From DATARH01 sp050246595 (GTDB taxonomy: Bacteria > Pseudomonadota > Alphaproteobacteria > ATCC43930 > CGMCC-115725), in NCBI GenBank assembly GCA_050246595.1, contig JBFWVT010000001.1:1-64000 (forward strand): a DNA stretch of 64,000 nucleotides, in the 5' to 3' direction. Positions 1-9,889 of the stretch are shown piece by piece. Each line of letters starts with the position of its first letter. Within the stretch, counting starts at the first letter, position 1. The position numbers and the translations under genes are program-made. The notes under the pieces were generated by a model, which was given only the letters and a program-made list of their open reading frames with translations, made no database searches and had not been told where the DNA came from.

Positions 1-1
1 C

Positions 2-130
2 GTCCAGCTTGCGTGGCAGGCGGCGCGGGTCGATACCGATAACCCGGCCGATTGCCTGAGAAAATTCCGCTCGAACCGCGCGGTCGGCTGGCTGCTTCTG
101 ACCGGCATCGTCGCCGGGCATTTTGTCTGA
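2..130 (+). CDS. ubiA: 4-hydroxybenzoate polyprenyltransferase, C-terminal end (partial)
   Basis: The window opens inside a gene. An open frame from base 2 to a TGA at 128-130 gives 42 residues with the C-terminal UbiA pattern: WQAARVDTDNPADCLRKF, then SNRAVGWLLL, ending in a hydrophobic helix. UbiA is the membrane enzyme that joins 4-hydroxybenzoate to the polyprenyl chain in ubiquinone synthesis, and in this family the D-x-D-x-P then L-F/K-F-x-S-N-R stretch lies just before the last membrane segment. The catalytic aspartate-rich motifs lie before the window and cannot be checked. Identification rests only on this tail. Confidence 0.75.
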   Translation, partial: VQLAWQAARVDTDNPADCLRKFRSNRAVGWLLLTGIVAGHFV

Positions 131-206
131 TTTGCGTCCTGCCGGGTTGCGCCCGCCCCGCTGCTGCGACAGGCTGCACCCATCGCAGATCAACAAAGGC
201 AAGAAC

Positions 207-974
207 ATGGCCAGACGTTCGGAAGGACGCGTCGCGCTGGTGACCGGCGGCGCCCGCGGCATCGGCGCAGCGTCGGCCGAGCGGCTCGCCGAGGACGGCG
301 CCGCGATCGCGCTCGCCGATCTCGACGGCGACGGGGCCGAGACGACCGCTTCGCGCATCGCCGCCCGGCACGGCGTCAAGGCGATCGGGATCAAGGCCAA
401 TGTCACGATCGCCGCCGAGGTCGAGGCGATGGTCGAGGAGATCGCGTTGCGGCTCGGCTCGCTCGATATCCTGGTCAACAATGCCGGGATCATCCGCGAC
501 AATCTGATCCACAAGATGAGCGACGAGGATTGGGACGCGGTCGCCGCGGTGCATCTTAAGGGGGCGTTTCTGTGCTCGCGCGCGGCGCAGCGCGAGATGG
601 TCAGGCGCGGCTGGGGCCGCATCGTCAACCTGTCCTCGGTCTCGGCACTCGGCAATCGCGGCCAGACCAATTACGCGGCGGCCAAGGCCGGGTTGCAGGG
701 CATGGCGAAAACCCTGGCGATCGAACTGGGCCGCTACGGCATCACCGTCAACGCCGTCGCGCCCGGCCTTATCGATACCGAGATGACCCGGTCGGTTGCC
801 GCCCGGCTCGGGCGCGATCTGGAGGAATGGCAGGAGGAAATGAGAATGCAGATCCCGGTGCGCCGCCTCGGCGTGCCGCGCGACATCGCCAACGTGATCG
901 CCTTTCTGTGCAGCGAGGAAGCCTCGTTTGTCTCCGGCCAGGTGATCTACATCGCCGGCGGTCCGGCCGGGTAG
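207..974 (+). CDS. SDR family oxidoreductase (FabG-like)
   Basis: A 255-residue short-chain dehydrogenase/reductase. The cofactor loop TGGARGIG is at residues 13-20, the NNAG motif at 91-94, and the catalytic Ser143, Tyr156 and Lys160 are all present (NYAAAK). The C-terminus ends GQVIYIAGG, as in 3-oxoacyl-ACP reductase-like members. I chose the ATG at 207, after an AAAGGC purine stretch, because an upstream in-frame ATG would add 28 residues with no family match. The next gene, a sugar kinase, starts 4 bases after the stop, so the two are probably co-transcribed. That points to oxidation of a sugar or sugar acid rather than fatty acid synthesis, but the substrate cannot be read from the sequence. 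Confidence 0.9.
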   Translation: MARRSEGRVALVTGGARGIGAASAERLAEDGAAIALADLDGDGAETTASRIAARHGVKAIGIKANVTIAAEVEAMVEEIALRLGSLDILVNNAGIIRDNLIHKMSDEDWDAVAAVHLKGAFLCSRAAQREMVRRGWGRIVNLSSVSALGNRGQTNYAAAKAGLQGMAKTLAIELGRYGITVNAVAPGLIDTEMTRSVAARLGRDLEEWQEEMRMQIPVRRLGVPRDIANVIAFLCSEEASFVSGQVIYIAGGPAG

Positions 975-978
975 CACG

Positions 979-1974
979 ATGATGGCAGCCGGCGCGGCGG
1001 AAATCCCGAGCTACGACTTCCTGACCCTGGGAGAGACGCTGCTGCGCCTGTCGCCGCCCGGCGCACAGCGTCTCGATCAGGCGCGCGCCTTTGAGGTCGG
1101 CATCGGCGGCAGCGAGCTGAACGTCGCCTGTCTGCTGGCGCGGCTCGGCCGCCGCACGGCCTGGGTGTCGCGCATCCCGGACGGGCCGCTCGGCCGCATC
1201 GTCGAGGGCGAGGCGCGCCGTCACGGCGTCGATGTCAGGTTCCTGCGCCATATCCAAGGCGCGCGGCTCGGGCTGATGTTCTTCGAGACCGGGCCGGCGC
1301 CGCGCAACGCCCGTGTCATCTACGACCGCAAGCACTCCGCCGCCTCCGAGATGGCGTTCGAGGACGCGCCGTGGGAGGCGCTGATCGTCGCCAGCGCCCG
1401 CGTGCATCTGTCCGGGATCACGCCGGCGCTCGGCCCGAGCTGCCGTGCGCTGGTGGCGCATGTCGCGCAGCTTGCCGCGACGGCCCGCAAGAAGGTCTCG
1501 TATGACCTGAACTACCGCGCGACCTTGCAAACCCCGGCCGAGGCGCGCGCGATGCTGGAAGCGGTCGCCCCACACCTGGAGCTGCTCGTAGTCGCCGAAC
1601 GCGATGCACGGAGCGTACTGGGTTTCCCCGAGGAGGCCGAGGCGCTCGCCGCCGCCATCGCGTCGCGCTATGGCATAAAGCTCGTCGCGCTGACCCGTCC
1701 CCCCGGATCGGAACCCGGCGACCTGTTATGGGCGGACGGTGTCGTGCGCTATGCGCCGCGCTACCCGGTCGAGATTGTCGATCGCATCGGCGCTGGCGAT
1801 TCGTTTGTCGGCGGTCTCATTCACGGTCTGCTCGACGGCGATCCCGACCGGGCGATCCGGCTGGCCTCCTACGCCGCGGCGGTCGCGCTCGCCACTCCCG
1901 GCGACATCAACCACTTCGGCCCCGAGGATCTCGCCGCGTTCGAGGCCGGCATGACGGCCGGCTTGGTGCGATAG
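979..1974 (+). CDS. PfkB-family sugar kinase, probably 2-keto-3-deoxygluconate kinase type
   Basis: A 331-residue ribokinase/PfkB-family kinase. The N-terminal half carries the substrate-side GGSELNVA motif. The C-terminal half has the PfkB signature DRIGAGDSFVGG with the catalytic base Asp274. The opening (TLGETLLRLSPPG, then FEVGIGGSELN) is typical of 2-keto-3-deoxygluconate kinases, which phosphorylate KDG to KDPG. Two ATGs stand at 979 and 982; either could be the start. It follows an SDR dehydrogenase by 4 bases, which fits a short sugar-acid catabolic operon. Family membership is clear; the exact substrate is inferred. Confidence 0.85.
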   Translation: MMAAGAAEIPSYDFLTLGETLLRLSPPGAQRLDQARAFEVGIGGSELNVACLLARLGRRTAWVSRIPDGPLGRIVEGEARRHGVDVRFLRHIQGARLGLMFFETGPAPRNARVIYDRKHSAASEMAFEDAPWEALIVASARVHLSGITPALGPSCRALVAHVAQLAATARKKVSYDLNYRATLQTPAEARAMLEAVAPHLELLVVAERDARSVLGFPEEAEALAAAIASRYGIKLVALTRPPGSEPGDLLWADGVVRYAPRYPVEIVDRIGAGDSFVGGLIHGLLDGDPDRAIRLASYAAAVALATPGDINHFGPEDLAAFEAGMTAGLVR

Positions 1975-2017
1975 CGGATTCAGGCGAAACTGTGGCGCGC
2001 CGCGAACGAGGCAGACC

Positions 2018-2449
2018 ATGAACAGCGACCCGAAGATCATCGTCACCGACGCGCCAGACCCGGAGGCGACCGCGTTCATCGCCGAAAGCCTCGCCGGATA
2101 CAATGAATCGCGAGCCGGCTTCCGCGACTTCCGGCCGCTCGCGATCCTGATCTCCAATCCCGATACCGGCGAGCTGATTGGCGGGCTTTATGGCCGCACC
2201 TCGCTCGGGGTCATGTTTATCGACCGGTTCTTTCTGCCCGAACATCTGCGCGGCAACCGTCTCGGCTCGCGTCTTCTGTCGATGGCCGAGGCCGAGGGAC
2301 GGCGGCGCGGCTGCACGCTGGCCGGGCTGTTCACGCTGCAATTCCAGGCGCCCGGCTTCTACCGCAAACAGGGTTGGGAGATCGCCGCCAAGCTCGATGT
2401 GCCGCCGCCCGGCGCGACGCGCTATCTGATGACCAAAAAACTCGCCTGA
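2018..2449 (+). CDS. GNAT family N-acetyltransferase
   Basis: A 143-residue acetyltransferase-fold protein. The central strand (GVMFIDRFFLPEHLRGNRLGSRLL) carries the R/Q-x-x-G-x-G/A acetyl-CoA pyrophosphate loop as RGNRLG, followed by a helix and the late motif PGFYRKQGWE, the usual motif B of GNAT enzymes. Such proteins transfer acetyl from acetyl-CoA to an amine; the acceptor is unknown. It lies 43 bases after the sugar kinase on the same strand and may share its transcript. It converges on the UspA gene with only 41 bases between stops, and no clear terminator is seen there. Confidence 0.85.
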   Translation: MNSDPKIIVTDAPDPEATAFIAESLAGYNESRAGFRDFRPLAILISNPDTGELIGGLYGRTSLGVMFIDRFFLPEHLRGNRLGSRLLSMAEAEGRRRGCTLAGLFTLQFQAPGFYRKQGWEIAAKLDVPPPGATRYLMTKKLA

Positions 2450-2490
2450 GCGCCCCCGGGGTTTACCGAGCGGCGGATATTCGCTGTTCC

Positions 2491-3345
2491 TCAATGAGAC
2501 ATCAGAACCGGCAGCGTCATCGCTTCGAGGATCGTGCGCGTCGCCCTGCCCAGCACCAATTTTCGCAGTCGGGTATGGCCGTAGGCGCCCATGACCAGCA
2601 GATCCGCCCCGATATCGCCGGCCCGCGACAGCAGCACATTGCCGACCCCTATTCCCGCGGAGACGGTCGTCTCGACGCTCGCCTTGACACCGTGTCGCGC
2701 GAGATGAGCGGCGATATCCGTCCCGGGCATCTCGCCATGAACCGCGCGGTCCTCTTCCGGATCGACGCACAGCACCGTCACCGCCTCCGCCCTCGCCAGC
2801 AGCGGCATGGCGTCGTTGACCGCGCGGGCGGCCGTGCGGCTCGCATCCCAGCCGACCAGCACGCGGCGGCCGCATGCCTCGAACCGGCCGGCATACGGAA
2901 CGACAAGCACCGGGCAGCCCGCGGCAAGCGCCACTTCCTCCGGATGCGGCTGAAACAGCGCCGCCTCGCCGTTATCGGGGTCGGTCTGACCGAGAACGAC
3001 CAGATCGACATAACGGCCGTGCAGCGCGGCGGCCTCGGATGGATATCCCATCGCGACGCGCCATTCGGAGGCAAGCCCACGCCGCTGAGCAACTTCGCTC
3101 AACAGGGCGCTGGCCGCCTCGGCCTGCCCGACGACCCTTTCGCGGAACTCGCGGTACAGCGGCTCGACCAGCGAGCGGTCGAAATACTCGAAATAACCGC
3201 CGCGCGGCGGCAGCGGGATGACCGAGGTATGCAACCCGATCAGATGCGCCCCGAAGCGTTCGGCGAGCGACGCGGCAAGATCGAGCCGGGCACGGCCCGC
3301 CGGCGTCGTATCGACCGTCACCAGGATTTCCTTGTAGCCCACCAC
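2491..3345 (-). CDS. Universal stress protein, tandem UspA domains
   Basis: A 284-residue cytoplasmic protein made of two UspA folds (about residues 1-145 and 150-284). The second domain keeps the ATP-binding pattern G-x2-G-x9-G (GAYGHTRLRKLVLGRATRTI); the first is degenerate at that site. Tandem UspA proteins of this length are common in alphaproteobacteria and respond to stress or starvation. The start is a GTG at 3345 (a second GTG follows at once) behind AGGGAGAGA. The gene lies downstream of the Fe-type alcohol dehydrogenase on the same strand with a 129-base gap, and it converges with the GNAT gene. Confidence 0.88.
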   Translation of the reverse strand: MVGYKEILVTVDTTPAGRARLDLAASLAERFGAHLIGLHTSVIPLPPRGGYFEYFDRSLVEPLYREFRERVVGQAEAASALLSEVAQRRGLASEWRVAMGYPSEAAALHGRYVDLVVLGQTDPDNGEAALFQPHPEEVALAAGCPVLVVPYAGRFEACGRRVLVGWDASRTAARAVNDAMPLLARAEAVTVLCVDPEEDRAVHGEMPGTDIAAHLARHGVKASVETTVSAGIGVGNVLLSRAGDIGADLLVMGAYGHTRLRKLVLGRATRTILEAMTLPVLMSH

Positions 3346-3474
3346 TCTCTCCCTGCGCCTCTCGCCCGGTCCACACGAGCCTGCGTGCGATATTGGGCCT
3401 CCGGCACGCCTCCGCCATGACGCGGGCCGATCGGAAGCAAAAACGGCGAGACAGACCCGCGAGCGGCTCCCGCG

Positions 3475-4644
3475 CTACCAGGCGGCGTCGAGCAGTTCCC
3501 GCACGACGGGCGGCCCGTCGATCCGGCGCGGATTGGTATGGATCCACCGGTCATGCATCGACAGCTCCGCGATGCGGTCGAGCTGCTCGGGCTCGACCCC
3601 GACATCGCGCAGCCGGGTCGGCAGCCCGAGACCGGCGATCAGCGCCGCGACAGCCTCGGCGGCGGGTACTCCTGGACGGCCGAGGGCTTCGCTGACCAGC
3701 GCCTGACGATCGGCATTGACCGCCGCGTTGAAGCGCAGCACATGCGGCAGCATCACGCACGAGGTATAGCCGTGCGGCACATGGGCCGTGCCGCCGAGGA
3801 CGTGACCGATGCCGTGGCTCGCGCCTTTCGGCACGCCGGTCTGCGATCCGATCATCGACATCCAGGCACCGAGTTGCGCCTGGAGCCGCGCCTCCAGGTC
3901 GAACGGGTCGGCCTTCACCCCCGAGAGCCCGCGGCCGAGCAGTCGCAGCGCATAAAACGACGCACCCTCCGACATCGGCTGGCAGTGCGGCGAGCAGATA
4001 TCCTCGACCGCGTGATCGACGGCGCGGATACCGGTCGACAGAAACAGCCATTCCGGCGTGTGCACCGTCGCGCGCGGGTCGAGCAGGACCGATTTCGGCA
4101 TCATCAGCGGGTGACCGTAACTCTCCTTGACATTGCGCACCGTGTCGGTGCAGCCGGCCGACGCGGTGTATTCACCGGCCGACAATGTCGTCGGGATCGC
4201 GACCGTGCGCACCGCAGGCGGCTGCGATTGCGGGCGCACGATCGTGCCGTCGGCCCCGACCCGGTTGCGGTGCCCGTCGAGCTGCGCCGGGTCGGAGACA
4301 TCGTTGCCGAGGCAGAAGGCGACCATCTTCGCCGCGTCGGTCACCGAGCCGCCGCCCAGCGTGACGAGCAGATCGGCACCGGCGGTACGCGCTGCGTTCG
4401 CCGCCTCGACGACATCGATCCGCGGCGTGTGCGCCCCGATCCGTGCAAAGATTCCGGCCAGACGGTTTCCCAGCACTTGGCGCACCTGTCCGACCATGTC
4501 GGTGTCGCGGTTCAGCGTGCCGCTCGCGAGCAGGAACACGGCATCGGCGCTGCTCTGCTCGACCTGCTCACGCAACGCCTCGGCGAACGGGCGGCCATAG
4601 ACGACGCTCTCCATCGGCGGAAAGCAATAGGTGCCGGTCAGCAT
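3475..4644 (-). CDS. Iron-containing alcohol dehydrogenase / maleylacetate reductase family
   Basis: A 389-residue group III (iron-type) alcohol dehydrogenase. It has the NAD-binding GGGSVTDAAK motif in the N-terminal half. Metal-ligand regions are visible as AVDHAVE, SHGIGH and VPHGYTS, which supply the Asp/His ligands used in this family. The start is the ATG at 4644, preceded by CGGAGGGG; a longer in-frame start 54 bases upstream lacks such a site. The end of the next upstream gene, an SDR, is 31 bases away, so the two dehydrogenases are probably one operon. Members act on maleylacetate or short alcohols and aldehydes; the substrate here is not determined. Confidence 0.88.
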   Translation of the reverse strand: MLTGTYCFPPMESVVYGRPFAEALREQVEQSSADAVFLLASGTLNRDTDMVGQVRQVLGNRLAGIFARIGAHTPRIDVVEAANAARTAGADLLVTLGGGSVTDAAKMVAFCLGNDVSDPAQLDGHRNRVGADGTIVRPQSQPPAVRTVAIPTTLSAGEYTASAGCTDTVRNVKESYGHPLMMPKSVLLDPRATVHTPEWLFLSTGIRAVDHAVEDICSPHCQPMSEGASFYALRLLGRGLSGVKADPFDLEARLQAQLGAWMSMIGSQTGVPKGASHGIGHVLGGTAHVPHGYTSCVMLPHVLRFNAAVNADRQALVSEALGRPGVPAAEAVAALIAGLGLPTRLRDVGVEPEQLDRIAELSMHDRWIHTNPRRIDGPPVVRELLDAAW

Positions 4645-4675
4645 GAACCCCTCCGATCTGCCGCCGAGCCATGGC

Positions 4676-5422
4676 TCAGCGCGCGAGATAACCGCCATCC
4701 ACCGGAATCGTCACGCCGGTGATGTAGCGCGCCATGTCCGATGCGAGGAAAACCGCCGGGAGCGCGATGTCGTCGGGCGCACCGATCCGCCCGAGCGGTA
4801 TGCGTCCCGTGAAATTGGCCATGTACTCGGGGTTCTGCCGCGCCTCGGCGTTGAGCGGGGTCGCCGTGAACCCCGGACCGATCGCGTTGACCCGGATGCC
4901 CATCGGGCCAAGCTCGATCGCCAGCGCCTTTGTCAACAGGCGCACACCGCCCTTCGAGGACGTATAGGCGGCGGAATTCGGCAATGCGACAAACGATTGG
5001 ATCGAGCCGATATTGATGACGGAGCCTTTGGTCTCGCGCAGCTGGTCGAGAAACGCCGTCACCATATTGTAGGGTCCGTCGAGATTGACGGCGAGCGTGT
5101 CGTCCCAGTCGCGGCGCGCGTTGCTGTCGGTGACCTTGCCGCGCCGGATGATGCCGGCATTGTTGACGAGCACCGAGACCGGGCCGATCTCGGCGCGGAC
5201 CCTGGCGGCCAGCTCGTCGCCGGCGGTCCGGTCGGTAACGTCGCAGGCGAGGCCGATCGCGCTCTCTCCCACCGCTCGGGCGACACGCACTGCCGCGCCG
5301 ATATTGATATCGACCGAGATGATCCGCGCGCCCTCCCGCGCCATGGCCAGCGCAATCGCCTCGCCGAGACCCGACCCGGCCCCGGTGACCAGCGCGATCG
5401 CCCCGACGAGCAAGCCCGGCAT
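4676..5422 (-). CDS. SDR family oxidoreductase
   Basis: A 248-residue classical short-chain dehydrogenase. It shows TGAGSGLG near residue 13, NNAGIIRRG in the middle, the catalytic Tyr-x3-Lys as YTSSK, and a C-terminal GGYL ending. The ATG at 5422 is preceded by AGGAGGAATTC, an almost perfect ribosome binding site, which decides against the in-frame upstream ATG. It is the first gene of a probable pair with the Fe-type alcohol dehydrogenase. It resembles 2-deoxy-D-gluconate 3-dehydrogenase (KduD-like) enzymes in the DVTDR and VPVDGGYL stretches, but I would not name it more exactly. Confidence 0.88.
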   Translation of the reverse strand: MPGLLVGAIALVTGAGSGLGEAIALAMAREGARIISVDINIGAAVRVARAVGESAIGLACDVTDRTAGDELAARVRAEIGPVSVLVNNAGIIRRGKVTDSNARRDWDDTLAVNLDGPYNMVTAFLDQLRETKGSVINIGSIQSFVALPNSAAYTSSKGGVRLLTKALAIELGPMGIRVNAIGPGFTATPLNAEARQNPEYMANFTGRIPLGRIGAPDDIALPAVFLASDMARYITGVTIPVDGGYLAR

Positions 5423-5449
5423 GAATTCCTCCTGCTCGACGAACAGCCT

Positions 5450-5585
5450 TCTCCCGTATCGCGGGAGAGAGTGCCGACCCCGGCTTGACCCGGGGAGGCG
5501 GGTGAGGATGTATGCCGTCGACACACCCTCACCACCGCTCGCTTTGCGAGCGGTCCCCCTCTCCCGCAACGCGGGAGAGGGGGTT
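5450..5585. repeat. Intergenic palindromic repeat (REP-like)
   Basis: The gap between the VOC and SDR genes is filled by nested palindromes. They are CTCCCG-TATCG-CGGGAG near 5451, CCCCGG-CTTGAC-CCGGGG near 5478, CCGCTCGC-TTT-GCGAGCGG near 5534 and CTCTCCCGC-AA-CGCGGGAGAG near 5557. The outer arms also pair (CTCTCCCG-type sequence at both ends; GGTGAGGATGT with ACACCCTCACC). Elements of this look are dispersed between genes in many alphaproteobacteria. It may also end or protect transcripts of the flanking minus-strand genes. Only this copy is seen in the window. Confidence 0.7.
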
Positions 5586-5590
5586 TCAGT

Positions 5591-6565
5591 TTACATCGCC
5601 TGCTGCTGCGCCCGCATCGCACGGCGCTTGGCGATCGTCGGGGCCTTTGGCGCCTTCAGCGGGTCCTCGGCCCGGCCGCTCGGCCCGACCGTGTCGGGCC
5701 GGCTCCAGACCCACTCGTCGCCGCCCCAGATATAGTTGCGGTTGGTCTGCGCCGGGTTGCGGTTGACCAGCGGCCGCGCATAGAGCGGGTGCGTCATGCT
5801 GCGGATCTCGTGCTCGATCTGGAACAGCACCTCGCCGGTTTCGAGATCGATGATGTCCTCGAACCGGTACTGGCAGCGATCGCTCTCCTCGGTGATCAGA
5901 TCATGCTTTTTCAGCTTCTGGTGCGGCGTTCCGAAATCCTCGACATAGACCTGCAAATGATGCCCGTCATATTCGGGCAGCGGTCCCTCGGTCTCGCGGA
6001 AGATCAGCTCCTGGTTGCGGCCGACCTTGATGTGCGCGGCCTTGCCTTCGCCGTTCTTCTCGATATCGGTGATCGCGCCGAGCACCTTGCGGTAGAAGCG
6101 GGCGATCCGCTTTGCCGTCCGCTCCGGCACCGTGAACTCGACATAGGGGATGCCGAGATTGATCTTGCCGAAGCGCTCCTCGTCGGGTTCGTAAAAGCGG
6201 AACTGGTTGCCCCACGGACAGGTCGCCTCGACGTGATCGTTGTGCTCCTTGAACGAAAACTTGCTGTCGGCCAGCTCCTTCTGGACGCCGGCAAACCGGT
6301 CGAGCAGCTGCTCGCGGCTCGGGGTGACGATGCCGATATGGCCGCGCAGCACCAGCGCGTCACCGGTCGGCAGGTGGAACTGGCTCTTCCCGATATTGAC
6401 CCACATGTTGTTGGTGCCGGGAAACAGGTAGGGATCGCGCGTAAAGCCGCACCCGACGAGATAGAAATTGCTCGCCAGCGCCTGATCCGGGATCTCGACG
6501 TTGACGTGTTCGAGCATCGTGATGTTGCCGAGATTTTCGGCGTCGCGATCGAACTGAGCAGGCAT
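5591..6565 (-). CDS. Two-domain VOC (glyoxalase/dioxygenase superfamily) protein
   Basis: A 324-residue protein with two vicinal-oxygen-chelate halves: about residues 15-125 (ITMLEHVNVEIPD, then the H-x-G region HIGIVTPSR) and about 135-255 (LGIPYVEFTVPERTAKRIARFY, then HHLQVYVEDF). A Lys/Arg-rich tail follows. VOC proteins bind a metal and act as glyoxalases, dioxygenases or resistance proteins; which one is not visible. I prefer the ATG at 6565 because GGAGG lies 5 bases before it; an ATG at 6580 is possible and adds five residues. It probably belongs with the downstream dehydrogenase genes, although a palindromic repeat separates them. Confidence 0.8.
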   Translation of the reverse strand: MPAQFDRDAENLGNITMLEHVNVEIPDQALASNFYLVGCGFTRDPYLFPGTNNMWVNIGKSQFHLPTGDALVLRGHIGIVTPSREQLLDRFAGVQKELADSKFSFKEHNDHVEATCPWGNQFRFYEPDEERFGKINLGIPYVEFTVPERTAKRIARFYRKVLGAITDIEKNGEGKAAHIKVGRNQELIFRETEGPLPEYDGHHLQVYVEDFGTPHQKLKKHDLITEESDRCQYRFEDIIDLETGEVLFQIEHEIRSMTHPLYARPLVNRNPAQTNRNYIWGGDEWVWSRPDTVGPSGRAEDPLKAPKAPTIAKRRAMRAQQQAM

Positions 6566-6696
6566 GTTGTCCTCCGACATTCTCCAAGGGCCTCCCCTAC
6601 GCTGCCTTTCCGGCTGGCGGGCATGCGGCGCGGGGTTGTGCCGTCATCCTGTTCGGCGAGGAGCCGGCGGGGAAGCGCCGCCTCCATGCGCCTTCA

Positions 6697-7098
6697 TCAG
6701 AACAGGTTTTCGAACCGCTCGTCCACCGGAACCCGGTATCCATCGGCGAGCCGGTTGGTTTCGTTGGCCATCGCGACGACGGCAAGCAGCTCGCCAAGCA
6801 TCTCCGGCGTCATCCCGAGCCGTTTGGCCGCCGCCCCGTGCGAGGCGGTGCAGTACTGGCAGCCATTGCTGACGCTGACGGCGAGATAGATCAGCTCCTT
6901 GGTCAGCGGATCGAGCGCCCCCGGCGCCATTACCTCTTTCAGGCTCTCCCAGGTGCGGCGCAAGGTCGGCGGATGGTTGGCCAGAGCCTTCCAGAAATTG
7001 TTGATCCAGTCGGTGTTGCGGCTCGCCTTGATGTCGTCGAACACGGCGCGTATCTCGGGCGGAGCCGCGCTCTCATCGACCAGCGGTACTGTCGGCAT
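6697..7098 (-). CDS. Carboxymuconolactone decarboxylase / AhpD-like protein
   Basis: A 133-residue all-helical protein of the CMD/AhpD family. The redox or catalytic C-x-x-C-x3-H appears as CQYCTASHG in the right place after the helix LTKELIYLAVSVSNG. Family members are alkylhydroperoxidase-like or decarboxylases. ATG-GAA-ATG gives two candidate starts at 7104 and 7098; the second has GGGAG six bases before it. Either way the start lies inside the 3' end of the DUF962 gene (7073-7417), a 26-base overlap suggesting translational coupling. A 131-base gap separates it from the VOC gene that follows on the same strand. Confidence 0.85.
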   Translation of the reverse strand: MPTVPLVDESAAPPEIRAVFDDIKASRNTDWINNFWKALANHPPTLRRTWESLKEVMAPGALDPLTKELIYLAVSVSNGCQYCTASHGAAAKRLGMTPEMLGELLAVVAMANETNRLADGYRVPVDERFENLF

Positions 7099-7417
7099 TT
7101 CCATCTCCCGAGCTGATAGGACCAAGCTCGTCGGCAAGCCGCCCGCTCAGAAACAGCCCGAGCATGCGGAAATCGCTGAGTACCGACCACAGCGGGTGAC
7201 CGAAGGTCGCGGGGCGGTTGCGCTCGAAAACGACGTGTCCGAACCAGGCCGCGCCGTAGCCGACGATCGGCGCCGCGACCAGCGGCCGCCAGTCACGCCT
7301 GACCGCGGCGAGGGCGACAAGTCCGCAGGCCGCGAGCGTCCCGGCGTAATGCAGCCCGCGACTGCGGGGATTGGCATGCGCGGCAAGATAATGCGCCCAG
7401 AATTCGCCGTGGTTCAT
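7073..7417 (-). CDS. DUF962 / Mpo1-like small membrane protein
   Basis: A 114-residue protein with the DUF962 opening FWAHYLAAHANPRSRGLHYAGT followed by two hydrophobic segments and the conserved AWFGHVVFERNRPATFGHPLWS block. The histidines of this pattern are the metal-binding residues proposed for yeast Mpo1, a dioxygenase of 2-hydroxy fatty acid alpha-oxidation; bacterial homologues are mostly untested. The ATG at 7417 is used; a TTG two codons upstream is possible. Its end overlaps the start of the CMD gene. It diverges from asd across about 125 bases. Confidence 0.85.
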   Translation of the reverse strand: MNHGEFWAHYLAAHANPRSRGLHYAGTLAACGLVALAAVRRDWRPLVAAPIVGYGAAWFGHVVFERNRPATFGHPLWSVLSDFRMLGLFLSGRLADELGPISSGDGNADSTAGR

Positions 7418-7542
7418 CGCCAATTCGCGTTTATCGAAGAAGAGCGCGAGCGCCGGACGGCGGTCCGCTTGTAATGCCGCGTCGGGCGTCGTAAGTCAGC
7501 AGGCGGCCTCACGAGCAGCTCCAATCTGGAGGAATGCAAGCG

Positions 7543-8619
<1,077 letters not shown>

Positions 8620-8722
8620 GGGCGCTTCGGTTCGGTGGCTCCGTGCAGAAACCGTTGTCCTGACCCTCGGGCCGGTCTTGGGCCGGGGCGACGATTTTGA
8701 GCTTGCGGCGCGAGGGCGCCAG

Positions 8723-9877
8723 ATGAACAACGTTTCGCAGAAGGAAAGAGTGGCCGCCGAGGAGGCGGAGCGCCGAACCGCCGCGGTCGAGGTTGTAACA
8801 CCGGCGCGCATTCCCGGAATCGCGCTGCCGCCGGCCGGCGATGTGTTTCTCGGACGCCGGATCACACCGGTCACGCGGCGGCGCATCGAGAATTTTAAGG
8901 CGAACCGGCGCGGGTTCTGGTCGCTGTGGATTTTTCTCGTGCTGTTCGGGATCAGCCTGTTCGCCGAATTCATCGCCAACGACCGGCCATTGCTCGTCGT
9001 CTATGACGGCAACTGGTATTTCCCGGTGGTACGGGACTACCCGGAGACGACATTTGGCGGGTTTCTGCCGACCGCGACCTATTACCGCGACCCGGCGGTG
9101 ATCGAGATGATCACCGAAAAAGGCTGGATGCTGTGGCCGCCGATACCGTTCGATTACAGGACGATCACCGACGCGCCCGGCCCCTACCCGGCGCCGCCGT
9201 CGGAGACCAACTGGCTCGGCACCGACGATCAGGGGCGCGACGTGCTGGCGCGGCTGATCTACGGTTTCCGCATCTCGGTGCTGTTCGGTCTGACGCTGAC
9301 CCTGTTCTCCTCGATCATCGGTGTCGCCGCCGGGGCCGTGCAGGGATATTTCGGCGGTCTCGTCGATCTCGGGTTTCAGCGCTTTATCGAAATCTGGGAA
9401 GGTCTGCCGGTCCTTTATCTGCTGATCATTCTCGCGGCCATCGTCGAGCCGAATTTCTGGTGGCTCCTGGGGCTGATGCTGCTGTTCTCGTGGACGGCGC
9501 TGGTCGGGGTGGTGCGCGCCGAGTTTCTGCGGGCGCGCAATTTCGATTATGTCCGCGCGGCGCGCGCTCTCGGCGTCTCCGATCCGGTGATCATCTGGCG
9601 GCATGTATTGCCGAACGCGATGGTGGCGACGATCACGTTTTTGCCGTTCATCCTGAACGGCTCGATCACAACGCTGACCTCCCTCGATTTTCTCGGTTTC
9701 GGGTTGCCGCCGGGATCGGCCTCGCTCGGCGAACTCCTGGCCCAGGGCAAGGCGAATTTGCAGGCGCCGTGGCTTGGCATCACCGCCTTCTGCGTGCTGG
9801 CGGTGATGCTGAGCCTGTTGATTTTTATCGGCGAGGCCGTGCGCGATGCGTTCGACCCGCGCAAGGTGGCGATGTGA
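8723..9877 (+). CDS. yejE: Peptide ABC transporter permease, YejE type
   Basis: A 384-residue inner-membrane permease of the oligopeptide/microcin C (YejE) family. After about 70 cytoplasmic residues there is one membrane helix, a long periplasmic loop with ETNWLGTDDQGRDVLARLIYGFR, then the permease core. The EAA coupling loop is RAARALGVSDPVIIWRHVLPNA, where the ATPase docks. The ATG at 8723 begins the sequence that fits the family; upstream in-frame codons do not. The ATPase gene follows 48 bases later. The usual partners YejA (binding protein) and YejB (second permease) are not in this window: asd stands directly upstream. Confidence 0.9.
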   Translation: MNNVSQKERVAAEEAERRTAAVEVVTPARIPGIALPPAGDVFLGRRITPVTRRRIENFKANRRGFWSLWIFLVLFGISLFAEFIANDRPLLVVYDGNWYFPVVRDYPETTFGGFLPTATYYRDPAVIEMITEKGWMLWPPIPFDYRTITDAPGPYPAPPSETNWLGTDDQGRDVLARLIYGFRISVLFGLTLTLFSSIIGVAAGAVQGYFGGLVDLGFQRFIEIWEGLPVLYLLIILAAIVEPNFWWLLGLMLLFSWTALVGVVRAEFLRARNFDYVRAARALGVSDPVIIWRHVLPNAMVATITFLPFILNGSITTLTSLDFLGFGLPPGSASLGELLAQGKANLQAPWLGITAFCVLAVMLSLLIFIGEAVRDAFDPRKVAM

Positions 9878-9889
9878 AGCTTCTACTCG

